From: Rhizobium sp. BK418
Lineage (GTDB): Bacteria; Pseudomonadota; Alphaproteobacteria; Rhizobiales; Rhizobiaceae
Direction: 5' to 3'
Assembly (NCBI RefSeq): GCF_004341105.1
Contig: NZ_SLZK01000001.1
Span: forward strand, 930,001-994,000
Length of the DNA stretch: 64,000 nt
The position numbers and the translations under genes were made by a program. Each line of letters begins with the position of its first letter. Position 1 is the first letter of the stretch. The notes under the pieces were generated by a model. The model was not told where the DNA came from, did no database searches, and worked only from the letters and a program-made list of their open reading frames with translations. This document shows, in pieces, positions 42,033 to 50,227 of the stretch.

Positions 42033-42730
42033 TGCGCCTCATCCTCCTGCTTGCCGTCATCGGCATCGGCCTTGCCATCCTGCTCTTCAACAGTGATCAG
42101 AGCCGGATTTTCGGATTGGAGAGCGATGATTTCGGCCGCTTCGTCTACCTGCTGCCGCTCTCTCTGATGCTGGCTGCCGGCATCTGGGGCAGCCGCCGCA
42201 ATATCGGCCAGACCATGCGGCAGCTGATGATCTGGCTCGTCATCATCCTGGCGCTCGCCACCGCCTATCTTTATCGCCAGGATGCGAGTGCTGTCGGCAA
42301 TCGTCTGCTCGCCGGCCTCATGCCCGGCCGCGCTGTCGTCGTCACGACGAGCGAAGGCGGCCAGGAGGTCATCGTGCACAAGATGCTGAACGGCCATTTC
42401 CAGGCCGAAGTCTCGATCAATGGCCAGTCCGTGCCGATGCTGGTCGACACCGGCGCCAGCATGGTTGCTCTCTCTCATGAGGATGCGCAGCGCATCGGCA
42501 TTGATCCGAAGCAACTCACCTATTCCATGACTGTCATGACCGCCAATGGCCGCGCCCGCGCAGCACCCGTTACCCTCGATCAGGTGGCGATCGGCCCGAT
42601 CCTGCGCAGCAATGTCGCTGCAACCGTCGCCGAAGACGGCAGGCTTGACCAGAGTCTGCTTGGAATGAGCTTCCTCGAAACCCTGGGCTCGCTGCAGATG
42701 CAGACGGATGAGCTGAGGATGCGGGACTAA
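42032..42730 (+). CDS. Retropepsin-like aspartic protease (TIGR02281, clan AA)
   Basis: A 232-residue membrane protein: hydrophobic helices near residues 3-16, 38-52 and 66-82, then a clan-AA domain with VDTGASMVALSHEDAQRIGI (catalytic Asp139 in DTGAS) and the second-strand features VAIGPILRSNVAATV and LLGMSFLETL. With one DTGA per chain it would act as a dimer, like retropepsins. The protease domain is predicted outside the cytoplasm. Substrate unknown. Coupled to the DUF1289 gene. Confidence 0.9.
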   Translation: MRLILLLAVIGIGLAILLFNSDQSRIFGLESDDFGRFVYLLPLSLMLAAGIWGSRRNIGQTMRQLMIWLVIILALATAYLYRQDASAVGNRLLAGLMPGRAVVVTTSEGGQEVIVHKMLNGHFQAEVSINGQSVPMLVDTGASMVALSHEDAQRIGIDPKQLTYSMTVMTANGRARAAPVTLDQVAIGPILRSNVAATVAEDGRLDQSLLGMSFLETLGSLQMQTDELRMRD

Positions 42731-42807
42731 CGGCCGCATCCGCCTTGCGGGAGCGACCAAGCCGCCCTAACCTCCGCCGATCTCCGCCAAAGAGGTCTCA
42801 TCCGCCA

Positions 42808-43650
42808 ATGTCCACCACCATCGCATTGTTCGGCGCCGGCGCCATGGGTAGCGCCGTCGGCCGCCGTCTCGCCGAGTCCGGCGCCAAGGTCATCACTTTT
42901 CTGGAGGGCCGCGAAGCGACAATCGAGCGCGCCCGCGCCGCTGGCCTCTTGGCTGCGCCGCTTTCGGCCTTTGCCGAGGCCGATATCATCCTCTCGATCG
43001 TTCCGCCGGCCGAAGCACAAAAGGTGGCGGATCTCGTGGCTCCCGTGCTGCGGGAATCCGCGAAGAAACCGGCCTTCGTCGATCTCAATGCCATCAGTCC
43101 GAAGACGATGGAAGCGCTTGCGGCAAAACTCGCACCGTCAGGCGTCAAAATCATCGACGGTTCGATCATCGGCGGCCCGCCGGTATCGGGCAAGGCCGGT
43201 CCGGTCATCTGCCTCAGCGGCGAACTCGCCGGCGAGCCCGACCTGCTCTCCCGTTTCGGCCTGAAGATTCGCCCGGTAAAAGGCCCGGTCGGTGCCGCCT
43301 CGGCCCTGAAGATGTGTTACGCCGGCATCAACAAGGGCATCACCGGCTTGTCTGCCGCGATGCTGCTTGCGGCTGCCCGCAATGGCGCCAGCGAGGCGCT
43401 GAAGGTGGAACTGGCCGAAAGCCAGGCCGAGCATTTGCAGCGCCTGCGCCACTCAATTCCGGACATGTATCCCAAGGCCTATCGCTGGGTGGCGGAAATG
43501 GAGGAAATCTCCGAATTCCTCGGCGCAGACAATCCCGCTGCCCTCATCTTCAAGGGCATGGCCGGGATCTTCCAAGCGATCGCCGACGATCGGACCGAGG
43601 GTCGGGAACTGATCGCCACGCTCGACCGGATGCTGGAGAACCGGCATTAG
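42808..43650 (+). CDS. NAD(P)-dependent dehydrogenase with DUF1932 domain
   Basis: A 280-residue protein: Rossmann start TTIALFGAGAMGSAVGRRLAESG (GAGAMG near 9-14), DLNAISPKTM, IDGSIIGGPPVSGKAG, and a C-terminal DUF1932 helical domain (RHSIPDMYPKAYRWVAEMEEI, here seen as DMYPKAYRWVAEMEEIS). It resembles 6-phosphogluconate/3-hydroxyisobutyrate dehydrogenases. The usual Lys is seen in LKMCYAGINKG. Start chosen at 42808, where the Rossmann strand begins right after Met; an earlier codon would add an Arg/Pro-rich tail. Its stop overlaps that of the convergent epoxide hydrolase gene by 4 bp. Confidence 0.88.
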   Translation: MSTTIALFGAGAMGSAVGRRLAESGAKVITFLEGREATIERARAAGLLAAPLSAFAEADIILSIVPPAEAQKVADLVAPVLRESAKKPAFVDLNAISPKTMEALAAKLAPSGVKIIDGSIIGGPPVSGKAGPVICLSGELAGEPDLLSRFGLKIRPVKGPVGAASALKMCYAGINKGITGLSAAMLLAAARNGASEALKVELAESQAEHLQRLRHSIPDMYPKAYRWVAEMEEISEFLGADNPAALIFKGMAGIFQAIADDRTEGRELIATLDRMLENRH

Positions 43651-44627
43651 ACCGGTGACAAGCCCCGCATGAAATCCACAATCGCGCGGCTCACCGTCTC
43701 CGGCTGTTCCTGCGGCAACCAATGGCCCGCACCGGGCACGAACTGCGTCGTCCGCAGGCGAGGCGCGAGCGCCGGCATCGCCGCGATGATCTCCCGCATG
43801 CCGGGAATAGCAAGGCCGGTATCGCGTTCGCCGGTCATGAACAGCGCCGGGATCTCGACCTTCCTGCCTGCAAAGGCTTTCTGCAATTCCCAGTTCCGGT
43901 CGAGATTGCGATAATAATTCAGGCCGCCGCGAAAACCCGACTCCTCGAACGCATCGACAAAGACTTGAAGATCGGACTGCGGCAGCCAGCCGGGAAGGCT
44001 TTCGCTTTCCGGCAGATCGGCGAGCAGACCGGAGGCGCGCGACACCATCCCGAACGGATTGGGCGTTCGGTCACCCGGCAACCGCGGACCGGCGTCACCG
44101 CTGGCCGCGCTGTAGATCTTGCGCAGCGTGACGTCCACATCCCGTTCGAACTCGGCTTCTGCCACTCCCGGCTCCTGGAAATAGAGCACATAGAGCAGGT
44201 GATCCGGCGTCGCCGGAAAGATTTTCGTCGGCGGCACGGGTGGCTGGCCCATCAGGGGAACGCTTATGGCGACGATGCCGCGGAACCGGTCCGGGCGCAT
44301 CAGCGCCGCCTGCCACGCGACCGTTGCACCCCAGTCATTGCCGACGATGACAGCCTTTTCCTCGCCGAGCGCGTCGAGGAGCGCGACCATATCGGCCACG
44401 AGATCGACGATCGTATAGACGCCGGTCTCGCGGGGGCTTTCGGTACGGCCATAACCGCGCATATCGGGCGCTACCGCATGGAAGCCCGCCTCGGCAAGTG
44501 CGCTGATTTGATGGCGCCAGGCATGTGAGGTCTCCGGAAACCCATGGCAGAGCAGCACCAGCGGCCCTTCGCCGGCCTCAGTGATGTTCATCCTCAAGGT
44601 TGCGGTTTCAATCACGCGCTGCTGCAT
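43647..44627 (-). CDS. Epoxide hydrolase (alpha/beta hydrolase fold)
   Basis: A 326-residue enzyme: oxyanion motif HGFPE (28-32), DMRGYGRTE, nucleophile Asp98 in GNDWGA, and the base in GAGHWLPQEQPE near residue 302. Asp as nucleophile plus HGFPE marks an epoxide hydrolase or haloalkane dehalogenase-like enzyme; epoxide hydrolase is favoured by the HGFPE and the lid segment FRGGLNYYRNLDRNW (with a Tyr that could activate the epoxide). GAGGAGG stands before the ATG at 44627. It is divergent from an Rrf2-type gene that probably controls it. Confidence 0.92.
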   Translation of the reverse strand: MQQRVIETATLRMNITEAGEGPLVLLCHGFPETSHAWRHQISALAEAGFHAVAPDMRGYGRTESPRETGVYTIVDLVADMVALLDALGEEKAVIVGNDWGATVAWQAALMRPDRFRGIVAISVPLMGQPPVPPTKIFPATPDHLLYVLYFQEPGVAEAEFERDVDVTLRKIYSAASGDAGPRLPGDRTPNPFGMVSRASGLLADLPESESLPGWLPQSDLQVFVDAFEESGFRGGLNYYRNLDRNWELQKAFAGRKVEIPALFMTGERDTGLAIPGMREIIAAMPALAPRLRTTQFVPGAGHWLPQEQPETVSRAIVDFMRGLSPV

Positions 44628-44737
44628 CTCTGCCTCCTCGATACCAGGGCCGTCGCACCCGGAAAAATGGTGTCCGGGCAGTGTTGAATCTTTTATTCCG
44701 TATCTTTTTACGTTACAGAAAACAGGAGTCAATAGAT

Positions 44738-44756
44738 CGTAACATCATTTGTTACG
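44738..44756. promoter_or_regulatory. Operator-like palindrome between epoxide hydrolase and rrf2 genes
   Basis: CGTAACA (44738-44744) - TCATT - TGTTACG (44750-44756): perfect 7-bp arms, ending 16 bp before the Rrf2 start and about 110 bp before the epoxide hydrolase start. A third GTTAC core is at 44712-44716. The position in the leader of the regulator gene fits autorepression and co-control of the divergent gene. Confidence 0.7.
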
Positions 44757-44772
44757 CTATCGGGAGGCACAG

Positions 44773-45210
44773 ATGCGGCAAGACGGAAGACTGGCGCGGA
44801 TGATCCATGTTCTCGTCCATATGGGATTGCTGGGCGGCCGGGAAACGAGCGAACGCATTGCCCAGATGCTAAACACCAACCCCGTTGTCGTTCGCCGCAC
44901 CATGGCGTCGCTGCGCCAATGCGGCATCGTCGAATCGGAAGGTGGCCGCGGCGGCGGCTGGTCGCTGACAAAACCGCTCGCGGATATCACCATTCTCGAT
45001 GTGCAACGCGCCCTGCAAGGTGAAACGATTCTCGATGCGCCGCTTTCTAACGATCACCCGTCTTGCCCTGTCGAGCGCGCCGCCAATGCCAAACTGCAGC
45101 ACGCCTTTGAAAGTGCCGAACAGACGCTGGAGCGGGAATTCCAGAAGGTGACGCTCGCCGAAATCGGCGAGACCGCCATGGCTTCGGCCAGAGCCGGAAA
45201 GGCTGGCTGA
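44773..45210 (+). CDS. Rrf2-family transcriptional regulator (non-Fe-S type)
   Basis: A 145-residue Rrf2 protein: wHTH with RQDGRLARMIHVLVHMGL, TNPVVVRRTMASLRQCGIVES and the wing GGRGGGWSLTKPLADITILDV. It lacks the three clustered Cys that bind an Fe-S cluster in IscR or NsrR (only isolated Cys in RQCGIV and HPSCPVE), so it belongs to the YwnA-like group, which senses other signals. ATG at 44773 follows GGGAGG. It is divergent from the epoxide hydrolase gene with a clear palindrome between. Confidence 0.92.
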   Translation: MRQDGRLARMIHVLVHMGLLGGRETSERIAQMLNTNPVVVRRTMASLRQCGIVESEGGRGGGWSLTKPLADITILDVQRALQGETILDAPLSNDHPSCPVERAANAKLQHAFESAEQTLEREFQKVTLAEIGETAMASARAGKAG

Positions 45211-45367
45211 CGCCCACCGGTGCGCTTGCGAATGGCCGGTGAATCTGCCAATTTTCAGCAAAACAACAAGACCACAAAGAACAAGAAGAAACTCCTAGTC
45301 TGGTGGCACCCAATCCCGATCGCCTTTTCCAAAGGCTTGGCGTGTCCGGTGCGACAGGAGTTTGACG

Positions 45368-45805
45368 ATGAATGCATTCTGGCCCTTGTTCGTCGGCGGC
45401 GTGGCTCCCGCCATCTTCTGGGGCATCACCGCCATTTTTCAGAAGCAGAGTGCGGTGGCCGGCGCCGGCTCTTCCGCCTATCTCATTACTTTCGGGCTGA
45501 CGCTCGCCATCGCAGGCGCGATCGCCGCATTGCTCTGGCGTCCGGCACCGTGGACACCTGATGGCATCGGCTTCGCCGCCCTTGCCGGCATCTGCTTTGC
45601 GCTCGGCACCGGCCTCATCAGCTATGCACTCTTTTCCTATGGCGTGCCGGTTTCGAAGCTTGCGCCGATATGGAGTTGCAACGTGTTGGTGACACTGGCT
45701 GTGGGGGCGGTGTTTCTGGGCGAGGCCTCGCAGGTCGATCTCCTGAAATTGTCGGTTGGCACGCTGCTCATCATCGGCGGCGCGATCCTCGTCAGCAATG
45801 CCTGA
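45368..45805 (+). CDS. Half-size EamA-family membrane protein
   Basis: A 145-residue protein with four to five hydrophobic helices representing a single EamA/DMT repeat (ITAIFQKQSAVAG, GVPVSKLAPIWSCNVLVTLAVGAVFLGE, seen as LAPIWSCNVLVTL and FLGEASQVDL). Half-size members probably dimerise, as EmrE does. ACAGGAG precedes the ATG at 45368. Transported compound unknown. A strong terminator at 45983-46010 lies about 180 bp downstream. Confidence 0.85.
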   Translation: MNAFWPLFVGGVAPAIFWGITAIFQKQSAVAGAGSSAYLITFGLTLAIAGAIAALLWRPAPWTPDGIGFAALAGICFALGTGLISYALFSYGVPVSKLAPIWSCNVLVTLAVGAVFLGEASQVDLLKLSVGTLLIIGGAILVSNA

Positions 45806-45982
45806 CGCCTGTTCCGCCCGGCAATTGTAGCGGCGGGAGATGACGGTCATCAGCAGGTCGTCCCCTTCGTCCTTCGATGACGAAGCAAGCCGGCAGCGAT
45901 CCGCACCCGGATTGACGCATATTGGCGGGAAAACCCCGAGTCCCAGACCCGTGAGAAGCTCGTGCTGACCCGGATATGGCGG

Positions 45983-46010
45983 AACCGTCGAATAGCTTCG
46001 ACGGTTTTTT
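45983..46010 (+). terminator. Strong intrinsic terminator
   Basis: AACCGTCGAA (45983-45992) - TAGC - TTCGACGGTT (45997-46006), a perfect 10-bp stem with a 4-nt loop followed by TTTT. It ends transcription on the plus strand, 178 bp after the half-size EamA gene and 34 bp before the DUF4180 gene, so it is either the EamA terminator, the end of a small RNA in 45806-45982, or an attenuator for DUF4180. Confidence 0.88.
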
Positions 46011-46043
46011 GAAGACAGACCGCCGATGACAGGAGGGGATTCC

Positions 46044-46424
46044 ATGAGCAACGATATCAGGCTTCTGCACGGCTTTCGCGTACTTGTTTGCGACCCCGAC
46101 AGCAAACAGCTCGCGGCCGCGAGCGGCATTGACGACCTTATCAGTCACGCACTCAGCGAAGCCGTCGATTGGGTGGTGCTGCCAATCGCTCTATTGCCAG
46201 ACGGTTTCCTGACGCTCCGGTCCGGCATTGCCGGCGCGACGATCCAGAAATTCGTGAACTACCGGCTGCGCGTCGCCATCATCGGCTGGATCGATGACCC
46301 GTTGGCCGCCAGCAAGGCGCTGCAAAACTTTGTTCTTGAAGCCAATTACGGCACGGATTGCTGGTTTCTCGATACAATGGAAGAGTTCGAGGCGAGGCTC
46401 TCGGCTTTCAGCACACCGGCATAA
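46044..46424 (+). CDS. DUF4180 domain protein
   Basis: A 126-residue protein with DUF4180-like sequence: HGFRVLVCDPDSKQLAAASGIDDLISHALSEAVDWVVLP (seen as SGIDDLISHALSEAVDW), SGIAGATIQKFVNYRLRVAIIGW and an alpha/beta pattern ending TMEEFEARLSAF. This is a bacterial family of unknown function that resembles small STAS-like proteins. AGGAGGGG lies before ATG at 46044, better than the ATG at 46026. The leader begins just after a strong terminator. Confidence 0.82.
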   Translation: MSNDIRLLHGFRVLVCDPDSKQLAAASGIDDLISHALSEAVDWVVLPIALLPDGFLTLRSGIAGATIQKFVNYRLRVAIIGWIDDPLAASKALQNFVLEANYGTDCWFLDTMEEFEARLSAFSTPA

Positions 46425-46465
46425 GCCACGGTTTTACTGCGACAATGTGAAATCCATAATAAGCA

Positions 46466-47449
46466 TCACGCAACGGCAGCCTTCCAGTCGTCCCACCATT
46501 TCAGCACACGCAGCGCCCGCAGGGTCACCCAGCGTGAGGGCTCTCCCTCACCGTCATCCATCACGAACCATGTCCGGCCGGATGCGCGCCAGTCGAGCGG
46601 CCAGCGTCCATCCTCAAGCCGGCGGGAGCGGAGGTATTCAGTTGCCTCCGTCAGACGCGGATCGGGTGCGACGCCCGTCAGCATCGCCGAGGCGCGGAAA
46701 TAGTCGAGGGCCCGCAGCACATCGAAGCGCCAGCGGTTCGGATGCAGGAACTGCAGGAATGTCTCATCGACCAGTTCGCCGGTGCTGAGCCGCCGCATCA
46801 GATGTCGCGCCAGCAAATATTCCTCGCCCGAGCGCCGCGCCTCCCGCGATTGCGCCGTGCCGCCGGTCGCCCGCTCAAACTCCAAGAGCCCCTCCAGCAC
46901 ATTGATCGTCGTATGAAATGAGGAGCGCACCGAGCCTCGCGCCCGCTCGCAGTTCCAGCCGCCATCAGCCTGCCGCTCACCGAGCAATCTCTCGACGATG
47001 GGCGAGACATCGACACCGAAATAGGCGCCGTCACCCACCGTGCGCCCATTGATGCATTCCTCGACCTCGCCCTCCCAGAAGGGCTGGCCGCCCTCGTCCC
47101 AGCGGCAATTGGCGCCGACGAGCGCGACAGTCGCCTTCGCCCGCTCGGATTTCGGATCGAGCCCGAATTCGCGCAGCTGCGTCAACGAAAAATTCGTCGC
47201 CGTCCATGGTTGACCGGTCGCCTGCCACTCTTCTCGCGTGAAATCGCTGGGCACAAAAGAGCCGCCCGCCCATTGCCCGTCCTCATCCTGATAGGAGAGC
47301 AGCCGGGCGCCCCATCCTTCGGTCTCGACCTTCTGCCGCTCGGCAGACCAGACGGGCTCCGGCGCATCCAGGAGATCGCGCAGCACCTGCCAGCGGATGG
47401 CTGGATCGGAGGCGAGCAGCCAGTCGATCACGGATGTCTCTGACGGCAT
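46466..47449 (-). CDS. Squalene-cyclase/prenyltransferase-like alpha-toroid protein
   Basis: A 327-residue helical protein with repeated QW-like motifs: DEDGQWAGGSF, RQADGGWNCE and LEDGRWPLDW, typical of the alpha/alpha-toroid of terpene cyclases and prenyltransferases. It lacks the DxDD acid motif of squalene-hopene cyclase, and is about half their length, so real cyclisation activity is doubtful; it is better called cyclase-like. The ATG at 47449 is used; the codon upstream is TTG. Single gene. Confidence 0.78.
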   Translation of the reverse strand: MPSETSVIDWLLASDPAIRWQVLRDLLDAPEPVWSAERQKVETEGWGARLLSYQDEDGQWAGGSFVPSDFTREEWQATGQPWTATNFSLTQLREFGLDPKSERAKATVALVGANCRWDEGGQPFWEGEVEECINGRTVGDGAYFGVDVSPIVERLLGERQADGGWNCERARGSVRSSFHTTINVLEGLLEFERATGGTAQSREARRSGEEYLLARHLMRRLSTGELVDETFLQFLHPNRWRFDVLRALDYFRASAMLTGVAPDPRLTEATEYLRSRRLEDGRWPLDWRASGRTWFVMDDGEGEPSRWVTLRALRVLKWWDDWKAAVA

Positions 47450-47779
47450 CGGCAAGGCTCCCTGTCGCTTGCAAACACCGCCGCAGCTTGGCCAAGCCGG
47501 CGACTGTCGTCAACATCACAGAGCCGGCGGTGGAACAGTATTTCTTGGAGCCAGCTCCTCCTTGAAGCTGCATCCGATAATTGCCGTTCAAAATCGTCTA
47601 TGCAATTGTCTTGCGGAATAACGGTTTTCAGGCAGTCCCTGAAGCCCAACTGATCGTCCTGCCCAGTAAAGAGATCGCAATCCTCACCTACTCCGGTTAA
47701 TCTGGGTCAATCAACAGACTGAATTCCGCGATAACCCGAGCATGGTGACGACCGTTGCTGGCCGCAACTGGAGCCCAGA
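47450..47779. other. Divergent promoter region
   Basis: A 330-bp stretch between the divergent cyclase-like gene and the LysR gene. I see no gene-sized frame with a ribosome-binding site, no strong hairpin and no RNA gene. It must contain both promoters; no operator is obvious by eye. Confidence 0.5.
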
Positions 47780-48703
47780 ATGAATCCACGCCAACTGAAA
47801 ACCTTCCTTGCGGTCGCACGGCACGGCAATTTCACCCGCGCCGCCAGTGAGGCGCACCTCGCCCAGTCGAGCCTCAGCGATCAGATGCAGGCGCTGGAAG
47901 AGGAATTGGGTGTCCAGCTTTTCGAGCGCTCGCGTCAGGGTGTTTCGCTGACACCACCCGGTGATATGCTGAAGGCTTATGCGGAAGAGATCCTAGCGCT
48001 GAACGACGAAGCCATGGCAGCGGTTCGCACTGCTGCCGGCATTGGCGAGCAGATACTTACGATAGGCACACTCGAAACCATTGCGACGGAAAAGCTTGCG
48101 CCCTTCCTGTCGCGCTTTCGCCAGGCCCATGCCGATATCGGTCTGACTTTAAAGATCGGCGGCAGCGGTGAATTGCAGCACCGGCTGGAAGACGGCTCAA
48201 TCGACATCGCCTTCACCTTCGATCGCGGAGATCGGGACGAGCGCTTCGTCAGCCGGCTGGTCTCGCGCGAACCGCTGGTGCTGATATCGGGCCGCGCTGT
48301 GGAGGCAGAGCCCCCCAAAAGTCTCGTGGAGATCAGTCATCTATCCTTCATTGCCACCGAAACCGGTTGCGTCTATCGCCGCCTCTTCGAGACCGCCTTT
48401 GCCGAAACGGGTATTGCAAGGCCCCGGATCGTAACCCAGGCCGACAGTATCGCGACGATCATCCGCCTCGTCGCATCGGGTGCCGGTTATGGCCTCGTTC
48501 CACGCCTCGCACTTGGCGCGGATGCGAAACACAGCGACATCACGGAATTACCCTGGCCTGGCAATCCGCCGGCAGCCTCCCTGATCGTGCTGTGGCGCCG
48601 CCGGCGGGTCCAGCCGTCGGCGCTCTCCCTGCTGCTTACCGCGGTCAGCGAAGATCTGCGACCGGTCAGACCAGCCGATGCCCGCCCTCGACGTGCAGGA
48701 TAG
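47780..48703 (+). CDS. LysR-family transcriptional regulator
   Basis: A 307-residue LysR protein opening with MNPRQLKTFLAVARHGNFTRAA, HTH continuing AHLAQSSLSDQMQALEEELG and LFERSRQGVSLTPPG. The effector domain covers about 90-295 (GTLETIATEKLAPFLSRF, ATETGCVYRRLFETAF). It converges with the SDR gene, whose last 38 bp overlap its own 3' end. The last 15 residues are Arg/Pro/Ala-rich, i.e. read from that overlap. Confidence 0.92.
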   Translation: MNPRQLKTFLAVARHGNFTRAASEAHLAQSSLSDQMQALEEELGVQLFERSRQGVSLTPPGDMLKAYAEEILALNDEAMAAVRTAAGIGEQILTIGTLETIATEKLAPFLSRFRQAHADIGLTLKIGGSGELQHRLEDGSIDIAFTFDRGDRDERFVSRLVSREPLVLISGRAVEAEPPKSLVEISHLSFIATETGCVYRRLFETAFAETGIARPRIVTQADSIATIIRLVASGAGYGLVPRLALGADAKHSDITELPWPGNPPAASLIVLWRRRRVQPSALSLLLTAVSEDLRPVRPADARPRRAG

Positions 48704-49403
48704 TGCCTGTGGTAAAACCGTTTCCGATCAGGAAGCGGATCGCATCGGCAATGTCCTCGGATCTGCCGACACGGCCCACCGGCAGGCGCTTCGCCATCGC
48801 CTCAAGCGTCGCCTGCCTGGCGTCGCCGGCGACGAAACGCCAGATCGGCGTATCAACCCAGCCCGGTGACACGGCATTGATACGAATGGGTGCGAGTTCC
48901 ACGGCCAACGCGCGCACCAGCCCTTCGAGCGCTGCATTGACCGCCGCGACCACGGTACCCCGCGCCGCCGGCCGATAGGCCGCGACACCCGACGTATAGG
49001 TGATCGAGCCCGATGGCCGCAGGCAGGACGCGCCATATTTGGCGAGCAGCAGCGGCCCGTAGAACTTGCTCTCGACCACCCGTTGTGCCGCGCCAAGCTC
49101 GATATCCGGCAGAAGCTGATAAGCCCCCTCGATATCCGCCGCCGTGCTGACGATATGATCGACCGGCCCGCGATCGCCGAAGAAAGCCGCGACCTCTTCT
49201 TCCCGTGTCAGGTCGAGGACAGCGGTCCGAAGCCTCCCGTGATCGCCGAGTGCCTCTCGCGCCGATGCGAGCTTTTTCTCATTGCGCCCTGCAATCGTCA
49301 CGCGCGCCCCTTCATCGAGTAGCCGCTGTGCCAGCCCCAGGCCCATACCGGAACTGCCGCCCACGATGGTGATCTCGGCGCCTTCAATTCTGATATCCGT
49401 CAT
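48666..49403 (-). CDS. SDR-family protein with altered active site
   Basis: A 245-residue short-chain dehydrogenase/reductase-like protein. The cofactor motif is good (VGGSSGMGLGLA, 14-25; AGR at 38-40; VLDLTREEE), and Ser138 (TYTSG) is in place. But the catalytic Y-x3-K is replaced by V152-x3-N156 within VVAAVNAALEGLVRALAVELAP, otherwise perfectly aligned with the usual YxxSKAAL helix. So NAD(P) binding is likely while classical SDR chemistry is not. ATG at 49403 follows AAGGAGACG. It overlaps the convergent LysR gene by 38 bp. Confidence 0.88.
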   Translation of the reverse strand: MTDIRIEGAEITIVGGSSGMGLGLAQRLLDEGARVTIAGRNEKKLASAREALGDHGRLRTAVLDLTREEEVAAFFGDRGPVDHIVSTAADIEGAYQLLPDIELGAAQRVVESKFYGPLLLAKYGASCLRPSGSITYTSGVAAYRPAARGTVVAAVNAALEGLVRALAVELAPIRINAVSPGWVDTPIWRFVAGDARQATLEAMAKRLPVGRVGRSEDIADAIRFLIGNGFTTGTILHVEGGHRLV

Positions 49404-49645
49404 CTGCGTCTCCTTCTTGACTGGGAGAGTTGATGCCCGACGCCGGACTGGAAGAAAAACGGGAGAAACCGATGGTGCCATCGGAAAATCCGGCGGCACC
49501 GAGAAAGAAGCCCTCGGTTCAGCAGTAGAGCCGAGGGCCTTCAGTTGCAGGATCAACGCGGCGATCGCCAGTGATGTTCGACCTTCTCGAGCGGTCACCA
49601 CGTACGGTAAAAACGAGCCGCGTCACATCTGGTTCCGGAAAGTCA

Positions 49646-50176
49646 TCAGGCCGGCAGCCGGCTCAGCAAAAAATCTGCACGCGCTGCGACATCGACCTTC
49701 GGCAGGATGACGATTTCGTAGCCGATTTCGGGATAGGCCGCGATCAATCGCTCATATTCGGCAACCGCTTCTTCAAATCCATGCCGCCGCTCGGGATCGT
49801 TGATATAGATCTCCGGCCAGGGCGGCGTCAGAAAAACCGTCTGGTGATAGCGGTGCCGGTCCCGCAGCGTCTCCAGCGTCGCCTCTCCCGTAAAGGCCTG
49901 AAGCGCAGAGGCGGCATCGATCAGACCGCGGTCGAAAAACGTCCAGCCCGCCTGCCTCTCTGCCAGCCTCTGATCCTCGAGCGCCATCGCCATTGCCCTT
50001 CTGGCAAAGGCCACCGGATCGACCCACGGCAAGGCCGCGCCCTGCCCGGCCAGCTCCTCCGTCACGATCCGGCGTCCCGGCTCTTCGACGGTGGCGTAAC
50101 CGCGTCGGGAAAGTTTTTCGAGCAGCGTGGATTTCCCACCGCCCGAGCAGCCGGTAATGACGACGGATTTGATCAT
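49646..50176 (-). CDS. AAA-family / P-loop kinase-like ATPase
   Basis: A 176-residue P-loop protein: Walker A TGCSGGGKSTLLEKL (8-22), then ATVEEPGRRIV, WTFFDRGLIDAASAL (Walker B-like DR-type motif found in nucleoside/shikimate kinase-like folds) and the Arg-rich lid TPPWPEIYINDPERRHGF. The pattern matches the AAA_28 family, whose members are proposed small-molecule kinases. It follows the histidine kinase gene by 51 bp on the same strand, so it is probably the last gene of the PepSY-cytochrome-two-component operon. Substrate unknown. Confidence 0.85.
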   Translation of the reverse strand: MIKSVVITGCSGGGKSTLLEKLSRRGYATVEEPGRRIVTEELAGQGAALPWVDPVAFARRAMAMALEDQRLAERQAGWTFFDRGLIDAASALQAFTGEATLETLRDRHRYHQTVFLTPPWPEIYINDPERRHGFEEAVAEYERLIAAYPEIGYEIVILPKVDVAARADFLLSRLPA

Positions 50177-50227
50177 GGAACTCTCCGAAGGACAGATGAT
50201 GCGAAAGGAGGCGCGGCGCAGACGCGG

